DNA of 64,000 nucleotides from Muribaculaceae bacterium (lineage in GTDB: Bacteria > Bacteroidota > Bacteroidia > Bacteroidales > Muribaculaceae): positions 62,001 to 126,000 of the forward strand of contig JAFRRT010000033.1 of assembly GCA_017427945.1 (NCBI GenBank). Reading direction: 5' to 3'. Both the position numbers and the translations under genes were made by a program. Each line of letters opens with the position of its first letter. The stretch's first letter is position 1. The notes below the pieces were generated by a model that worked only from the letters and a program-made list of their open reading frames with translations, did no database searches and was not told the DNA's origin. Below are positions 16,850 to 24,004 of the stretch, piece by piece.

Positions 16850-18037
16850 CTAACCCTCCAAATCGTTCATGCCCAAAAAATCTTTAAGCATAATGTGTTG
16901 CACAGTGCTTGTGGAATAATCAATGTCATCGTTGGTGATAATGATTTTCCGCATTGATTGATCCAGTTTGTTGAATAACGCAAACTCCCTATTGTAAGTC
17001 TCATCATCAGCAATGGAGTAAGCCACCTGAACAAGATAGCTCTTGCCGTTTTTTGTGGCATAGAAATCTATTTCCTGTGAGTCTTTTCTGAACACTGACA
17101 GGTTATATCCCATAAAAACCAATTCGTTATACACCACATTCTCAAGATTGTGTGTCAGATCATATCGGTTTTCAGATTGCCGTATTGTGTTAAACGCGAC
17201 ATCCTCGTCATACACTTTGGAAAAAAACATGAGTTCCCTCTTTGCCTTTGTCATGTACTGAGGAATAGAGCGAATGATATAAGCCTCTTCCAAATAGTTC
17301 AAGTATTTCATGATCGTGTTGACAGATGCTTGCATTCCTTGCCCTTTAAGATATTTCATCACCGAATGGGCACTGAAGATCCTGCTGTTGGAACGCAAGA
17401 CATAATTGATGAGTTTCTCAAAGAGTGCCACTTTCCTGACATGATAACGATTGATGATATCATTACGCACAATCTGCTCGTCCAGCTCATTCAAATAAGT
17501 AAGAATGGATGATTTGTCAGGGAACTCAATGGTTTTTGGGAAACCTCCATATATCAGATAGTCGGTCACTGAGCGCGTGTTCCCCGTCTCGGCGGCGTAC
17601 TCACAAATTTCCTTATAGACAAATGGACGTATGTTAAAAGAAACATATCTTCCAGAAAATGCCTTTGTGAGTTCTTTGGATAGCAGCTTGGAGTTGCTGC
17701 CGGTAATAAACAGTGACAGGTTTTCGAGTCGCAACGAACGGCATGCCAAGTTCCAATTTTCAACCAACTGGATCTCATCAAGAAATACGTAGGTCTTCTC
17801 GGACGATAAATGAGACAACACAAACGCCTCCAATTCTTCGGCGGTTCGTATTTGAGAACTCACAGAGAGCCGCTCAAAATCAAGTGAAAGTGTACGTTTC
17901 CCCTGTTCATGAAGCTCTTGTTCTATCTGGTCCTTGATAACCGATTTGCCACACCTGCGCACCCCCGTGATAATCTTGATAAGATCACTGTCGTAGAAAG
18001 GGCGTATCTTTTCTATATAATGCTCTCTGATAATCAT
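16850..18037 (-). CDS. AAA-family ATP-binding protein with DUF4143 (AAA_14)
   Basis: Cytosolic ATPase of the large prokaryotic family joining AAA_14 (PF13173) to DUF4143. Walker A is GVRRCGKS near residue 28, Walker B is VFLDEIQLVENW and a sensor-like ITGSNSKLL follows. The C-terminal part ends with the QEIDFYATKNGKSYLVQV block, which resembles a restriction-endonuclease-like core (D/E...E-x-K). Biological role unknown; the family is frequent in accessory DNA. ATG 18037 is selected because an upstream in-frame ATG at 18100 would precede the transcription start predicted from the -7 box at 18078-18086. 395 residues, typical. Confidence 0.85.
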   Translation of the reverse strand: MIIREHYIEKIRPFYDSDLIKIITGVRRCGKSVIKDQIEQELHEQGKRTLSLDFERLSVSSQIRTAEELEAFVLSHLSSEKTYVFLDEIQLVENWNLACRSLRLENLSLFITGSNSKLLSKELTKAFSGRYVSFNIRPFVYKEICEYAAETGNTRSVTDYLIYGGFPKTIEFPDKSSILTYLNELDEQIVRNDIINRYHVRKVALFEKLINYVLRSNSRIFSAHSVMKYLKGQGMQASVNTIMKYLNYLEEAYIIRSIPQYMTKAKRELMFFSKVYDEDVAFNTIRQSENRYDLTHNLENVVYNELVFMGYNLSVFRKDSQEIDFYATKNGKSYLVQVAYSIADDETYNREFALFNKLDQSMRKIIITNDDIDYSTSTVQHIMLKDFLGMNDLEG

Positions 18038-18077
18038 TCTTAATTTCCTTTCAAATGGATGAAACTGAAAACTTTTT

Positions 18078-18086
18078 GCAAAGATA
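18078..18086 (-). promoter_or_regulatory. -7 box for the AAA/DUF4143 gene
   Basis: On the minus strand TATCTTTGC, a perfect match, 41 bases before the chosen start. Confidence 0.7.
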
Positions 18087-18099
18087 AGAAAAGTTTTCA

Positions 18100-18147
18100 T
18101 TTCTACTGAAAATTTTTCATAAAAAAACGAAAACTTTTCAGTAGAAA
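18100..18147. repeat. 19-bp inverted repeat upstream of the AAA/DUF4143 promoter
   Basis: tttctactgaaaatttttc (18100-18118) is the reverse complement, with one mismatch, of 18129-18147, separated by 10 bases. It lies immediately upstream of the -7 box in the minus-strand sense, where an operator or upstream activator site would be. The same gaaaactttt word recurs within the promoter itself. Confidence 0.6.
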
Positions 18148-18224
18148 GATCTGAAGGGAAAAGATGGAAAAAAGGGGAAAAGTGACGGTCATTATGATGT
18201 GAAATTCACAATGGATTCAGTCTA

Positions 18225-18333
18225 AAACCTCTCAACGCCTGATTGAGAGGCGCTTGTGAAAAACCCATCAGGCGCGTAAAGGCGTCTAAAGGCGCAGAAC
18301 GGCGCGAAAAGGGGGAGCACACGCTCCCCCGGA
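18225..18333 (+). repeat. Dispersed hairpin repeat, copy C (full length)
   Basis: About 105 bases with two hairpins: cctctcaa/ttgagagg around loop cgcctga (18228-18250), and gggggagc/gctccccc around acac (18311-18330). Between them runs aggcgcgtaaaggcgtct and relatives. It aligns along its length with copy D. Read on the minus strand the second stem is followed by cttttcg, so it may terminate the LRR gene that ends at 18480. The rest of 18101-18479 shows no gene. Confidence 0.7.
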
Positions 18334-18479
18334 AAAATTGTCTTGGCGTTTCTCAAATTTCAGCCATAAGTTTATAATTACATCAAAAGAACCGCCCCTT
18401 TTTTTCTGTGTTCCTAATTTTCAATCAATTAAATTTCGTCGAACTCACGTTATTTATTGTACTTATTGTTTTCTTTATA

Positions 18480-19769
18480 TCACCACGAGCCAGAGAGCAG
18501 GTAGTCGATGAGTGCGGTCACGTCGGCAATGTTCACATTGCCGTCCTCGTCACAGTCGGCGGCGGGAGATGCAGTTATGCCACTCAAGAGGATGTCTATG
18601 AGGCTGGTCACGTCGGCGATGTTCACGCTGCCGTCGAGGTTCACGTCGCCACGCATCAACTCTGCTTCAATGAATTCATAGAAACCGTTCAAGCCGATCG
18701 GGTCATACCAACTTGAGTTTTGATATGCTGCGGCGCATCCGTAAGGAACATTGAGGGTTTGAGTGCCAAATTCGCTAAACGCCATACGGGTTATCTCGTC
18801 TCCAAGCTTTGGAGGGGTGGTCGCCAGTGAAACCGCCTTTGAAAAATGTGAGCATTTCCTGAATGCCTCGTCGCCTATATAAGTGACGTTTGCTCCAATT
18901 GTCAGCGTTCCATCAAAACCTACGCACTGGAAAAACGCACCTGATCCGATTGTTTTCACTGAATTCGGAATGGTCAAATCGCCAGTCAGATCGAAACAGA
19001 ATGCAAACGCGCCATCACCAATGGCCGTTACTGATTCAGGAATGTTGATCGAGGTCAGTCCGCTAATTGCGCAAAATGCATTTTCACCGATTGACGTGAC
19101 TGTATTTGGGATTACAGTGTTTACACAGCCTGTAACAAGTTCATTTGTGCTCGTTCTGATGACGGCGTTGCAGTCCTCTCTCGAGTCAAAAACGGTGTTT
19201 GCAGGATCGACAGTCATGCCGCTGAATGAGCAATATCTGAATGAGGCTGGACCTATTGATGCCACATTGCTTGGGATGTTCAGCACACCATGAAAACCAT
19301 CACAGGAATTAAATGCATAGTCACCGATAGTTGTGAGAGAGTTCCCTAATATCAGGTCGCCGTTAAAACCATAGCAAATCATAAATGCGCTTGGTTCAAT
19401 TGTCACCACGGAATTAGGAATCACCAAATCACCAGTAAAGCCCATGCAATACGCAAAGGCACCCTCTTCGATTGTGGTCACTGAATTCGGAATCGTCAAA
19501 CTCGTCAAATAAAAACAATACAAAAATGCACTGTTGCCAATGGTTGTCACAACATAGTCATTTCCTTCGTAATTCACCGATTCAGGGATGTTCAATGCGC
19601 CGGTTGCATTATAACCGTCAACATGACCTTTAAGCGTTACTGAAACGCCATCCGGGTTCACCTGATAATTCAAATCACCAACGGTGAAAGTCTGAGCCAT
19701 TCCTGCCATAGCCAGGAAAATAAGCAAGGCTGATAAGAAAGCCCTCTTTTTAAGTAAAATCTGTTTCAT
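18480..19769 (-). CDS. BspA-like leucine-rich-repeat protein with dockerin-type repeats
   Basis: 429-residue secreted protein. The signal peptide ends near GMAQ; residues about 50-345 are LRR_5/BspA-type repeats (LTSLTIPNSVTTIEEGAF and relatives, each around 23 residues); the last 60 residues are two dockerin-type repeats (GDVNLDGSVNIADVTSLID and a second with DEDGNVNIADVTALID). BspA-like proteins are surface adhesins in other Bacteroidales; the ligand here is unknown. A -7 box about 275 bases upstream implies a long leader. Confidence 0.85.
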   Translation of the reverse strand: MKQILLKKRAFLSALLIFLAMAGMAQTFTVGDLNYQVNPDGVSVTLKGHVDGYNATGALNIPESVNYEGNDYVVTTIGNSAFLYCFYLTSLTIPNSVTTIEEGAFAYCMGFTGDLVIPNSVVTIEPSAFMICYGFNGDLILGNSLTTIGDYAFNSCDGFHGVLNIPSNVASIGPASFRYCSFSGMTVDPANTVFDSREDCNAVIRTSTNELVTGCVNTVIPNTVTSIGENAFCAISGLTSINIPESVTAIGDGAFAFCFDLTGDLTIPNSVKTIGSGAFFQCVGFDGTLTIGANVTYIGDEAFRKCSHFSKAVSLATTPPKLGDEITRMAFSEFGTQTLNVPYGCAAAYQNSSWYDPIGLNGFYEFIEAELMRGDVNLDGSVNIADVTSLIDILLSGITASPAADCDEDGNVNIADVTALIDYLLSGSW

Positions 19770-20051
19770 ATTGCTTAGTTAACTCATTAAATTTCTTTCC
19801 CTTCTCATTTCGTCATGAACTTGCTGTCCCTTTAAACTCTATTATCTACTTCACAGTGTAGATGAGAGTGCCGGTACGCTCCACGTTTTGTCCCTGGGGA
19901 CACTGAAGCGTTCTTGATGCAGTTTCTCGCTTCGCTAGGAGCAGGAGTGGAGGGCTGTGGGGGTTCGGCCTTCTTGAGAGCGGTATGCTCCTCGGCAACC
20001 GGACAAGAGGGTCAACTGGCCACATCTCCACACCAATCAACTGCAAATTTA
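19770..20051 (-). promoter_or_regulatory. Promoter (20043-20051) and long leader of the LRR gene
   Basis: On the minus strand 20043-20051 reads TAAATTTGC, a perfect TAnnTTTG match. No better promoter lies closer to the gene, so the transcript would start about 270 bases before the ATG. The leader contains a tgtccc/gggaca hairpin (19889-19902) and GC-rich stretches. An open frame within it (ending 19846 with GTLIYTVK) looks more like residual coding sequence than a gene. Confidence 0.45.
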
Positions 20052-20229
20052 CTGGAAAAATAACATATAAAATACTTTTGATAGAAAAACTGAACTTTTC
20101 CTGAAAATGCAATCTTTGTCGGTTGTGGGTTTGAGACATGGCCCAGTAACTTTGCAGAAAACAAATATCAAAGGGACGGTTCTTGTGATGTATAATTTCC
20201 ATTAGGTTCAGTTTGATTTAAGAACCTAA

Positions 20230-20290
20230 ATTAACACATAAAACCCGCTGGTTGTCAGCGGGTTTTGTTGTTTCTGTGCGCCTGATAGGA
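20230..20290 (+). repeat. Direct repeat of tRNA-Leu 3' end and its terminator (distal attachment-like site)
   Basis: Matches 23229-23289 at 53 of 61 positions without gaps. The last 20 bases (20271-20290, containing tgcgcctgatagga) are identical and include the last 14 bases of tRNA-Leu; homology ends inside the T-arm. The two copies lie in the same orientation, 2999 bases apart, on either side of AT-rich DNA. Confidence 0.7.
20240..20266. terminator. Terminator copy within the distal direct repeat
   Basis: aaaacccgctg / cagcgggtttt is a perfect 11-bp stem with loop gttgt, ending in T-rich sequence. It is the relative of the tRNA-Leu terminator at 23239-23265; only stem and loop-base changes differ. 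Confidence 0.7.
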
Positions 20291-20317
20291 GTCAGGTTCG
20301 CGCCTCCCAAAACCCTT

Positions 20318-20428
20318 AAAAACCTCCCGACGCCTGATTGACAGCGCTTTCCAGCAAGCCGATGAGGCGTTTAAAGGCGTCAAAAGGCGTTGAACGGCGC
20401 AAAAAGGGGGAGCGTACGCACCCCCCGA
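20318..20428 (+). repeat. Dispersed hairpin repeat, copy D (full length)
   Basis: Begins acctcccgacgcctgattg and ends with a gggggagcg / cgcacccccc hairpin (near 20406-20427), aligning with copy C throughout. It lies just inside the left direct repeat of the tRNA-Leu islet. The rest of the 19770-20655 gap holds the LRR leader, the direct repeat and no gene. Confidence 0.65.
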
Positions 20429-20655
20429 GAAAGACACAAACTGATTCAGTAATGCGTTGACATAGTTATAGGAGGCTTATCATGCCAAACAAGTATCAAA
20501 AAAGGTAATGAACTGCCCTCAAAATGCAGGAAGATGTCACTCAAGGAGAAATCTGGCATTTTTTTTGAAAAATTGTTTATACGTCGGTTAACAGATAAAG
20601 AAACGGAGTAGATTTGGGCGAGTATTTTTGTGCCATAATTATTAATATAAATATT

Positions 20656-21363
20656 ATGGTCAATAAGAAACAAGATCAACATAAAAACCATCAAGACTCA
20701 ATTAGTCAGATTTCTAAGAAATGGGCTTTAACAGATGACCCAACTTTTAGATTTAGTGAGCAGGATAGTCAAGTTATTGTTGAAAAATGGGATACACAAG
20801 GAAACCCTATAGATGCCTACGGCAGAATGATAGTTAAGAAGGTATCAAGTATAAACAGTATTACTGATGAAGACTTCACAAACCCAATGGTTGGAATTGA
20901 ACTGCCAATGTTACCCAAGTGGCTTTGTCACGCTATTAGCGCATATGAAAAACCTGTTATTATCAAAAAGAATATCTTTAAAAAGAACCGCGGTAACCAC
21001 CCTGAACTTAGTGGAACGGATAGTCGTATAATCTTGTTTAATGCACTCTATAAAGCTAATCTATTTGGTCAAACGCAACCCAAATCTCGGCCTAAATACT
21101 GGATAGTGATGCATACTGCAAAAAAGAACTTCATGGTAATACTTGAAGTGGCAAACAATAAGGAAAATATTGAAATTGTTGGCTGGCGCTATTCTGGCAA
21201 ACGACAACTTGAAACATTAAGGAAACAAGCAGAACGGGAGGACGGCCAACTCCTCATACAGACTCCTCAAAACAAGGGAGCGGCGGCAGGCCTTTCCACT
21301 CTTCCGCCTGCTGTTTCCGATGGCAAAGATAGTGTGACAAATCTTGATATGCAACAAAAATGA
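20656..21363 (+). CDS. Possible PBECR-type nuclease-fold protein
   Basis: 235 residues, no signal peptide. The central region (about 90-210) has KPVIIKKNIFKKN, HPELSG, LFNALYKANLFGQ, YWIVMH and VGWRYSGKRQLE, an order of motifs that reminds me of the PBECR (phage Barnase-EndoU-ColicinE5/RelE-like) nuclease domains of phage and MuF-type toxins, where a Lys-x-His and C-terminal basic residues act on RNA. This is a weak recognition. The C-terminal 35 residues are a GC-richer low-complexity tail (KGAAAGLSTLPP) unlike the rest. ATG 20656 is preferred to 20614 because it gives a polar start without the Ile/Asn-rich run. First gene of the AT-rich islet; no immunity gene is obvious. Confidence 0.4.
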   Translation: MVNKKQDQHKNHQDSISQISKKWALTDDPTFRFSEQDSQVIVEKWDTQGNPIDAYGRMIVKKVSSINSITDEDFTNPMVGIELPMLPKWLCHAISAYEKPVIIKKNIFKKNRGNHPELSGTDSRIILFNALYKANLFGQTQPKSRPKYWIVMHTAKKNFMVILEVANNKENIEIVGWRYSGKRQLETLRKQAEREDGQLLIQTPQNKGAAAGLSTLPPAVSDGKDSVTNLDMQQK

Positions 21364-21448
21364 AATCTATTGTTAATTAAATAATTGTGGTGACTCTTTC
21401 GTTTGTTAAAAATAATATTAATCAAGCTGGCTTATAATAATAATTAAC

Positions 21449-21457
21449 TATCTTTGC
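21449..21457 (+). promoter_or_regulatory. -7 box for the retropepsin-TPR gene
   Basis: TATCTTTGC, a perfect match, 19 bases before the ATG at 21477, so the leader is very short. It indicates that the second islet gene is transcribed independently of the first. Confidence 0.65.
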
Positions 21458-21476
21458 GAAATCAAATGAATTAGAT

Positions 21477-22604
21477 ATGAAGAACATCATAATATTACTC
21501 ATAGTATTGATGAGTTGCCTATGCGTGAATGCAGAGGTTAGAATCCATATGGAGAAAGAGGCTGGAGTTTTTAAAGTGCCATGTCAAGTCAATGGGTTAA
21601 AGATTAAATTCATATTTGACACTGGCGCAGCTATTGTGTCTATTTCTTCGTCATATGCTGAGATGATGCTAGCAAATGGCTATCTCGAAGAATCTGACTT
21701 TACTGGAGTCTCAAAGAGTGTCCTTGCTGATGGATCTGTTATCGAAAATCTTGTAGTCAATTTGAGGGAAGTAAAAATTGGAGGATTGACAATTAATGAT
21801 GTATCTGCATATATTGTTACGTCCCAGAATGCTCCACTACTTCTAGGCCAGTCAGTCATTCAACGGTTAGGCAAAGTTTCTATTGATGGAGAGTATCTTG
21901 TAATACATAATTCAAACATCTATACTGAAGAAGAAATTGATGCATATCTTGCAAAAGCCAATGAATTATATGATAATGATATTTTTTCAGAAGCGCTTAA
22001 GTATTATAAAATAGTATATGAATACTTAGGAGACGAAACGAACCCATCAGTTCTAATATCAATGGCTACCTGTTGTGCTAATCTTAAAGAAAGAGATTCG
22101 GCTATAGATTATCTATATAAAGCAATAGATTTGGATGGCGGCGATAATGAAGATGGCATTTTATTTGTTATTTATCGTAAATTATCATCTTCACACTATT
22201 TAAACGAGAACTACACAAATGCATTGGAATGTGCTAAGTTCATGGAGTTATACGCTATTGACATTTCAGAGAAAGCCCAAGCGTATTCTTATTTAGCTGA
22301 CATAGACAATAAGCTTGAAAAGTATTATGACGCATTATCTTATTCAGATAAATCTATAGCAAATTTTAAGCAATTAAAAAAGAAAAGAGAACTAGATTCT
22401 GATGAATATTTGGATTATGTTAGATCAGTAATTGAAAAAGGTTACTCTTTACAATATTTAAGAAGATTCGATGAGGCGATAGACGTATTTACATCAGGAA
22501 AAAAAATAATTGAACAAAGAAAGAATGAAGCTAACTATCAGGGATTATTAGATGAATGTAATTTAGCGATATCAGAATGCTATGAAAGTTTAGCCAACTA
22601 TTAA
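21477..22604 (+). CDS. Secreted retropepsin-like aspartic protease with TPR repeats
   Basis: 375 residues. A signal peptide ends near VNA; then residues about 20-145 form a retropepsin-like domain (PF13975 type): FKVPCQVNGLKIKFIFDTGAA carries the catalytic DTGA, followed by VSISSSYAEMML and a final LLLGQSVIQRLG, which corresponds to the usual G-x-(N/S)-(F/V)-L turn. Residues about 155-370 are helical with TPR-like pairs (ANELYDNDIFSEALKYYKIV, SAIDYLYKAIDL, FDEAIDVF). Such single-domain proteases act as homodimers. Highly AT-rich. It starts 113 bp after the first islet gene and ends 16 bp before the third. Confidence 0.8.
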   Translation: MKNIIILLIVLMSCLCVNAEVRIHMEKEAGVFKVPCQVNGLKIKFIFDTGAAIVSISSSYAEMMLANGYLEESDFTGVSKSVLADGSVIENLVVNLREVKIGGLTINDVSAYIVTSQNAPLLLGQSVIQRLGKVSIDGEYLVIHNSNIYTEEEIDAYLAKANELYDNDIFSEALKYYKIVYEYLGDETNPSVLISMATCCANLKERDSAIDYLYKAIDLDGGDNEDGILFVIYRKLSSSHYLNENYTNALECAKFMELYAIDISEKAQAYSYLADIDNKLEKYYDALSYSDKSIANFKQLKKKRELDSDEYLDYVRSVIEKGYSLQYLRRFDEAIDVFTSGKKIIEQRKNEANYQGLLDECNLAISECYESLANY

Positions 22605-22620
22605 CTAATTTGCTTGAACA

Positions 22621-23142
22621 ATGAAAACAAAAAAGATTCTTCTTTTAGCGATTGCTGTCTTATTGTTATCACTACTTATCTATTTGTTCGTATTTCATCA
22701 AGGTCTGAGTAATAATCATGAAGAATGGGGCAGTTTTGGAAGCTATATTGGAGGTATCGGTGGCATAGTTCTTTCATGTTCTCTATTTTACTACACATAT
22801 ACAATTGATAAAGATCATAAAAGAACCGAGAATAATACTCAAGTTCTTAAATTATTAGATGTGGTAGGAGAATCATTAGTATTATATAAAAGCTGGGAAG
22901 CACTTAACGTGATGCTATCTGATCCAAGCACATTTAAAGGAACTCATGAACAATATATGAAGGAAAAAGAAGAAAGAGAGAAATTGGAAATACAACTATG
23001 GATAAATTATAAAACAACTCAAGTCTTGGCTCATCACATTTACGGAATAAATGTTGAAGATGTTGATAAAATGTATTTGACTGAAGGACAATTCAAGTAC
23101 GTATTTTACTTCATAAAAAATCATAAGGTAGGAAACTCGTGA
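22621..23142 (+). CDS. Small membrane protein, possibly related to putative phage abortive infection proteins
   Basis: 173 residues with two predicted N-terminal membrane helices (about 6-26 and 43-63) flanking NNHEEWGSFGSYIGGIGG. The motif W-G-x-F-G-x-Y-x-G-G between two helices is what I recall for the family annotated as putative phage abortive infection protein (PF16872). The cytoplasmic remainder is charged and helical (EQYMKEKEEREKLE). Members are often longer, so this may be short or truncated; the stop falls at the edge of the AT-rich islet. It follows the retropepsin gene by 16 bp and is likely co-transcribed with it. Function uncertain. Confidence 0.5.
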   Translation: MKTKKILLLAIAVLLLSLLIYLFVFHQGLSNNHEEWGSFGSYIGGIGGIVLSCSLFYYTYTIDKDHKRTENNTQVLKLLDVVGESLVLYKSWEALNVMLSDPSTFKGTHEQYMKEKEEREKLEIQLWINYKTTQVLAHHIYGINVEDVDKMYLTEGQFKYVFYFIKNHKVGNS

Positions 23143-23238
23143 GGTCGGGCAAGTCCTAAAGAAAAAAGGGAAGGGTCTTTTGATGTAAGAACCTGACCAC
23201 ATTTGTTCGGTTCCATCTCAGGGTCTATATTAACGCAC

Positions 23239-23265
23239 AAAACCCGCTGAAATTCAGCGGGTTTT
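23239..23265 (-). terminator. tRNA-Leu terminator
   Basis: aaaacccgctga / tcagcgggtttt, a perfect 12-bp stem with loop aat, 11 bases beyond the tRNA 3' end; runs of A and T on both sides make it bidirectional. Confidence 0.85.
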
Positions 23266-23275
23266 GGTTTTTCTG

Positions 23276-23357
23276 TGCGCCTGATAGGACTCGAACCTAC
23301 ACAACCGGAGTTACCAGATCCTAAGTCTGGCGCGTCTACCAATTTCGCCACAGGCGC
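23276..23357 (-). tRNA. tRNA-Leu, anticodon UAG
   Basis: 82-nt gene read on the minus strand. The acceptor stem gcgcctg pairs with caggcgc (discriminator A), the anticodon stem ccaga/tctgg encloses the loop cttagga with anticodon TAG (decodes CUA and other CUN leucine codons), there is a short variable arm and a T-arm with ggttcgagtcc. CCA is not encoded. A perfect -7 box lies 11 bases upstream and a strong terminator follows. Its 3' end is duplicated 3 kb away. Confidence 0.93.
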
Positions 23358-23367
23358 AAATGCGGGT

Positions 23368-23376
23368 GCAAAGATA
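23368..23376 (-). promoter_or_regulatory. tRNA-Leu promoter
   Basis: On the minus strand TATCTTTGC, preceded by ttcggcttgcac. The same string precedes the -7 box at 63881. Further upstream on the minus strand (about 23484-23499) is ataggctgcgcctcaac, also shared with the module at the window's right end. Confidence 0.8.
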
Positions 23377-23525
23377 GTGCAAGCCGAACACAATGCCAAA
23401 TTTTTTGCAAGCCGAGTGCAAATAAGTTCACTTGATTTGCCGAAGCGCAGCCAAAATTATCCATTTATTTTTGAGCATTGTTGAGGCGCAGCCTATTTTC
23501 GCCGAAGGCAAAGTAGTGTTTTTTT

Positions 23526-23667
23526 AGTTAATAGAGAATAGTTAATAGAGAATAGTTGTTTGAGAACAGTTAGGAATTAGGAGCTAATTGCTAAATTCTC
23601 ACTGCTAATGCGGCCAGGCCAAGGCGAGGCACTACATTCCTAACTCCTCATTTCTAACTCCTAATTA
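23526..23667. repeat. Short-period repeats between tRNA-Leu and xseB
   Basis: agttaatagagaat occurs twice in tandem (23526-23553). Then taggaattaggag (23571 on) and ctaactcctaat (23654 on) are inverted relatives of each other, and the second overlaps the xseB stop codon. Similar taac-rich strings occur at 6125-6150 and 23960-24005. Confidence 0.6.
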
Positions 23668-23868
23668 ACCTTGTATGGTGGCGAGGATCTGCTGGAGTTG
23701 CTCGTCGGCAGCAGTAAGCTTCTTGCGGCAGATGTCGAGCAGTTCCTTGCTGCGCTTGGTGTAGGCGCTCAGGTTGTCGATGCTGCACTGGGGGTCCTGC
23801 ATCTTCTGCACGATCTCTTCCAATTCGGTCACTGCCTGTGTATAGGTCATTTCTTTGTTCTCTTCCAT
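23665..23868 (-). CDS. xseB: Exodeoxyribonuclease VII small subunit
   Basis: 67 residues, the normal size of XseB, which binds in several copies to XseA to form ExoVII, a single-strand DNA exonuclease. It shows the family's coiled helical hairpin: YTQAVTELEEIVQKMQ, then SIDNLSAYTKRSKELLDIC. It lies 136 bp downstream of xseA on the same strand, separated by repeat-derived sequence rather than directly abutting. Confidence 0.93.
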   Translation of the reverse strand: MEENKEMTYTQAVTELEEIVQKMQDPQCSIDNLSAYTKRSKELLDICRKKLTAADEQLQQILATIQG

Positions 23869-23876
23869 ATTTTCTT

Positions 23877-23916
23877 AAACTACAAATTACACGAATTATA
23901 CTTATTTGGCATCCGC
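23877..23916 (-). repeat. Solo end of the GxxExxY-cassette repeat before xseB
   Basis: Read on the minus strand it begins gcggatgccaaat and ends tttgtagttt, matching 2651-2690 at 32 of 40 positions. As at the first site it stops a few bases before a start codon, here that of xseB. No GxxExxY reading frame accompanies it. Confidence 0.6.
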
Positions 23917-24004
23917 GTTCCTTTTTTTATTATTCCAAATTCTTCGAATTGCATCTGCAGACTCAACGCCTAAAGGCTAATTGCTAACGCCTAACGCCTA
24001 ATGC

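Larger units (their letters stand above)
20271..23289. mobile_element. AT-rich islet at tRNA-Leu between direct repeats
   Basis: A 3-kb segment bounded by identical 20-base repeats, the right one being the 3' end of the tRNA-Leu gene. From about 20430 to 23150 base composition and codon use are much more AT-rich than either flank. It carries three plus-strand genes (20656, 21477, 22621), none belonging to the neighbouring functional blocks. No integrase is present, so it is either a decayed element, a satellite moved in trans or a site where larger DNA was lost. Confidence 0.6.

Noticed and set aside
18480-19769. CRISPR-like array suggested by regularly spaced repeats in the LRR genes
   Set aside because: The periodicity of about 69 bases is that of 23-residue leucine-rich repeats; units are diverged and coding, and no cas genes occur.
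19846-20202. Minus-strand open frame of 118 codons upstream of the LRR gene
   Set aside because: Pro/Arg-rich, no homology I recognise, crosses the predicted promoter. The tail GTLIYTVK looks like a real protein end, so a remnant is possible, but not an active gene.
20240-20290. A second functional tRNA gene at the left direct repeat
   Set aside because: Only the last ~14 bases of tRNA-Leu are present; the T-loop, anticodon arm and 5' half are missing.
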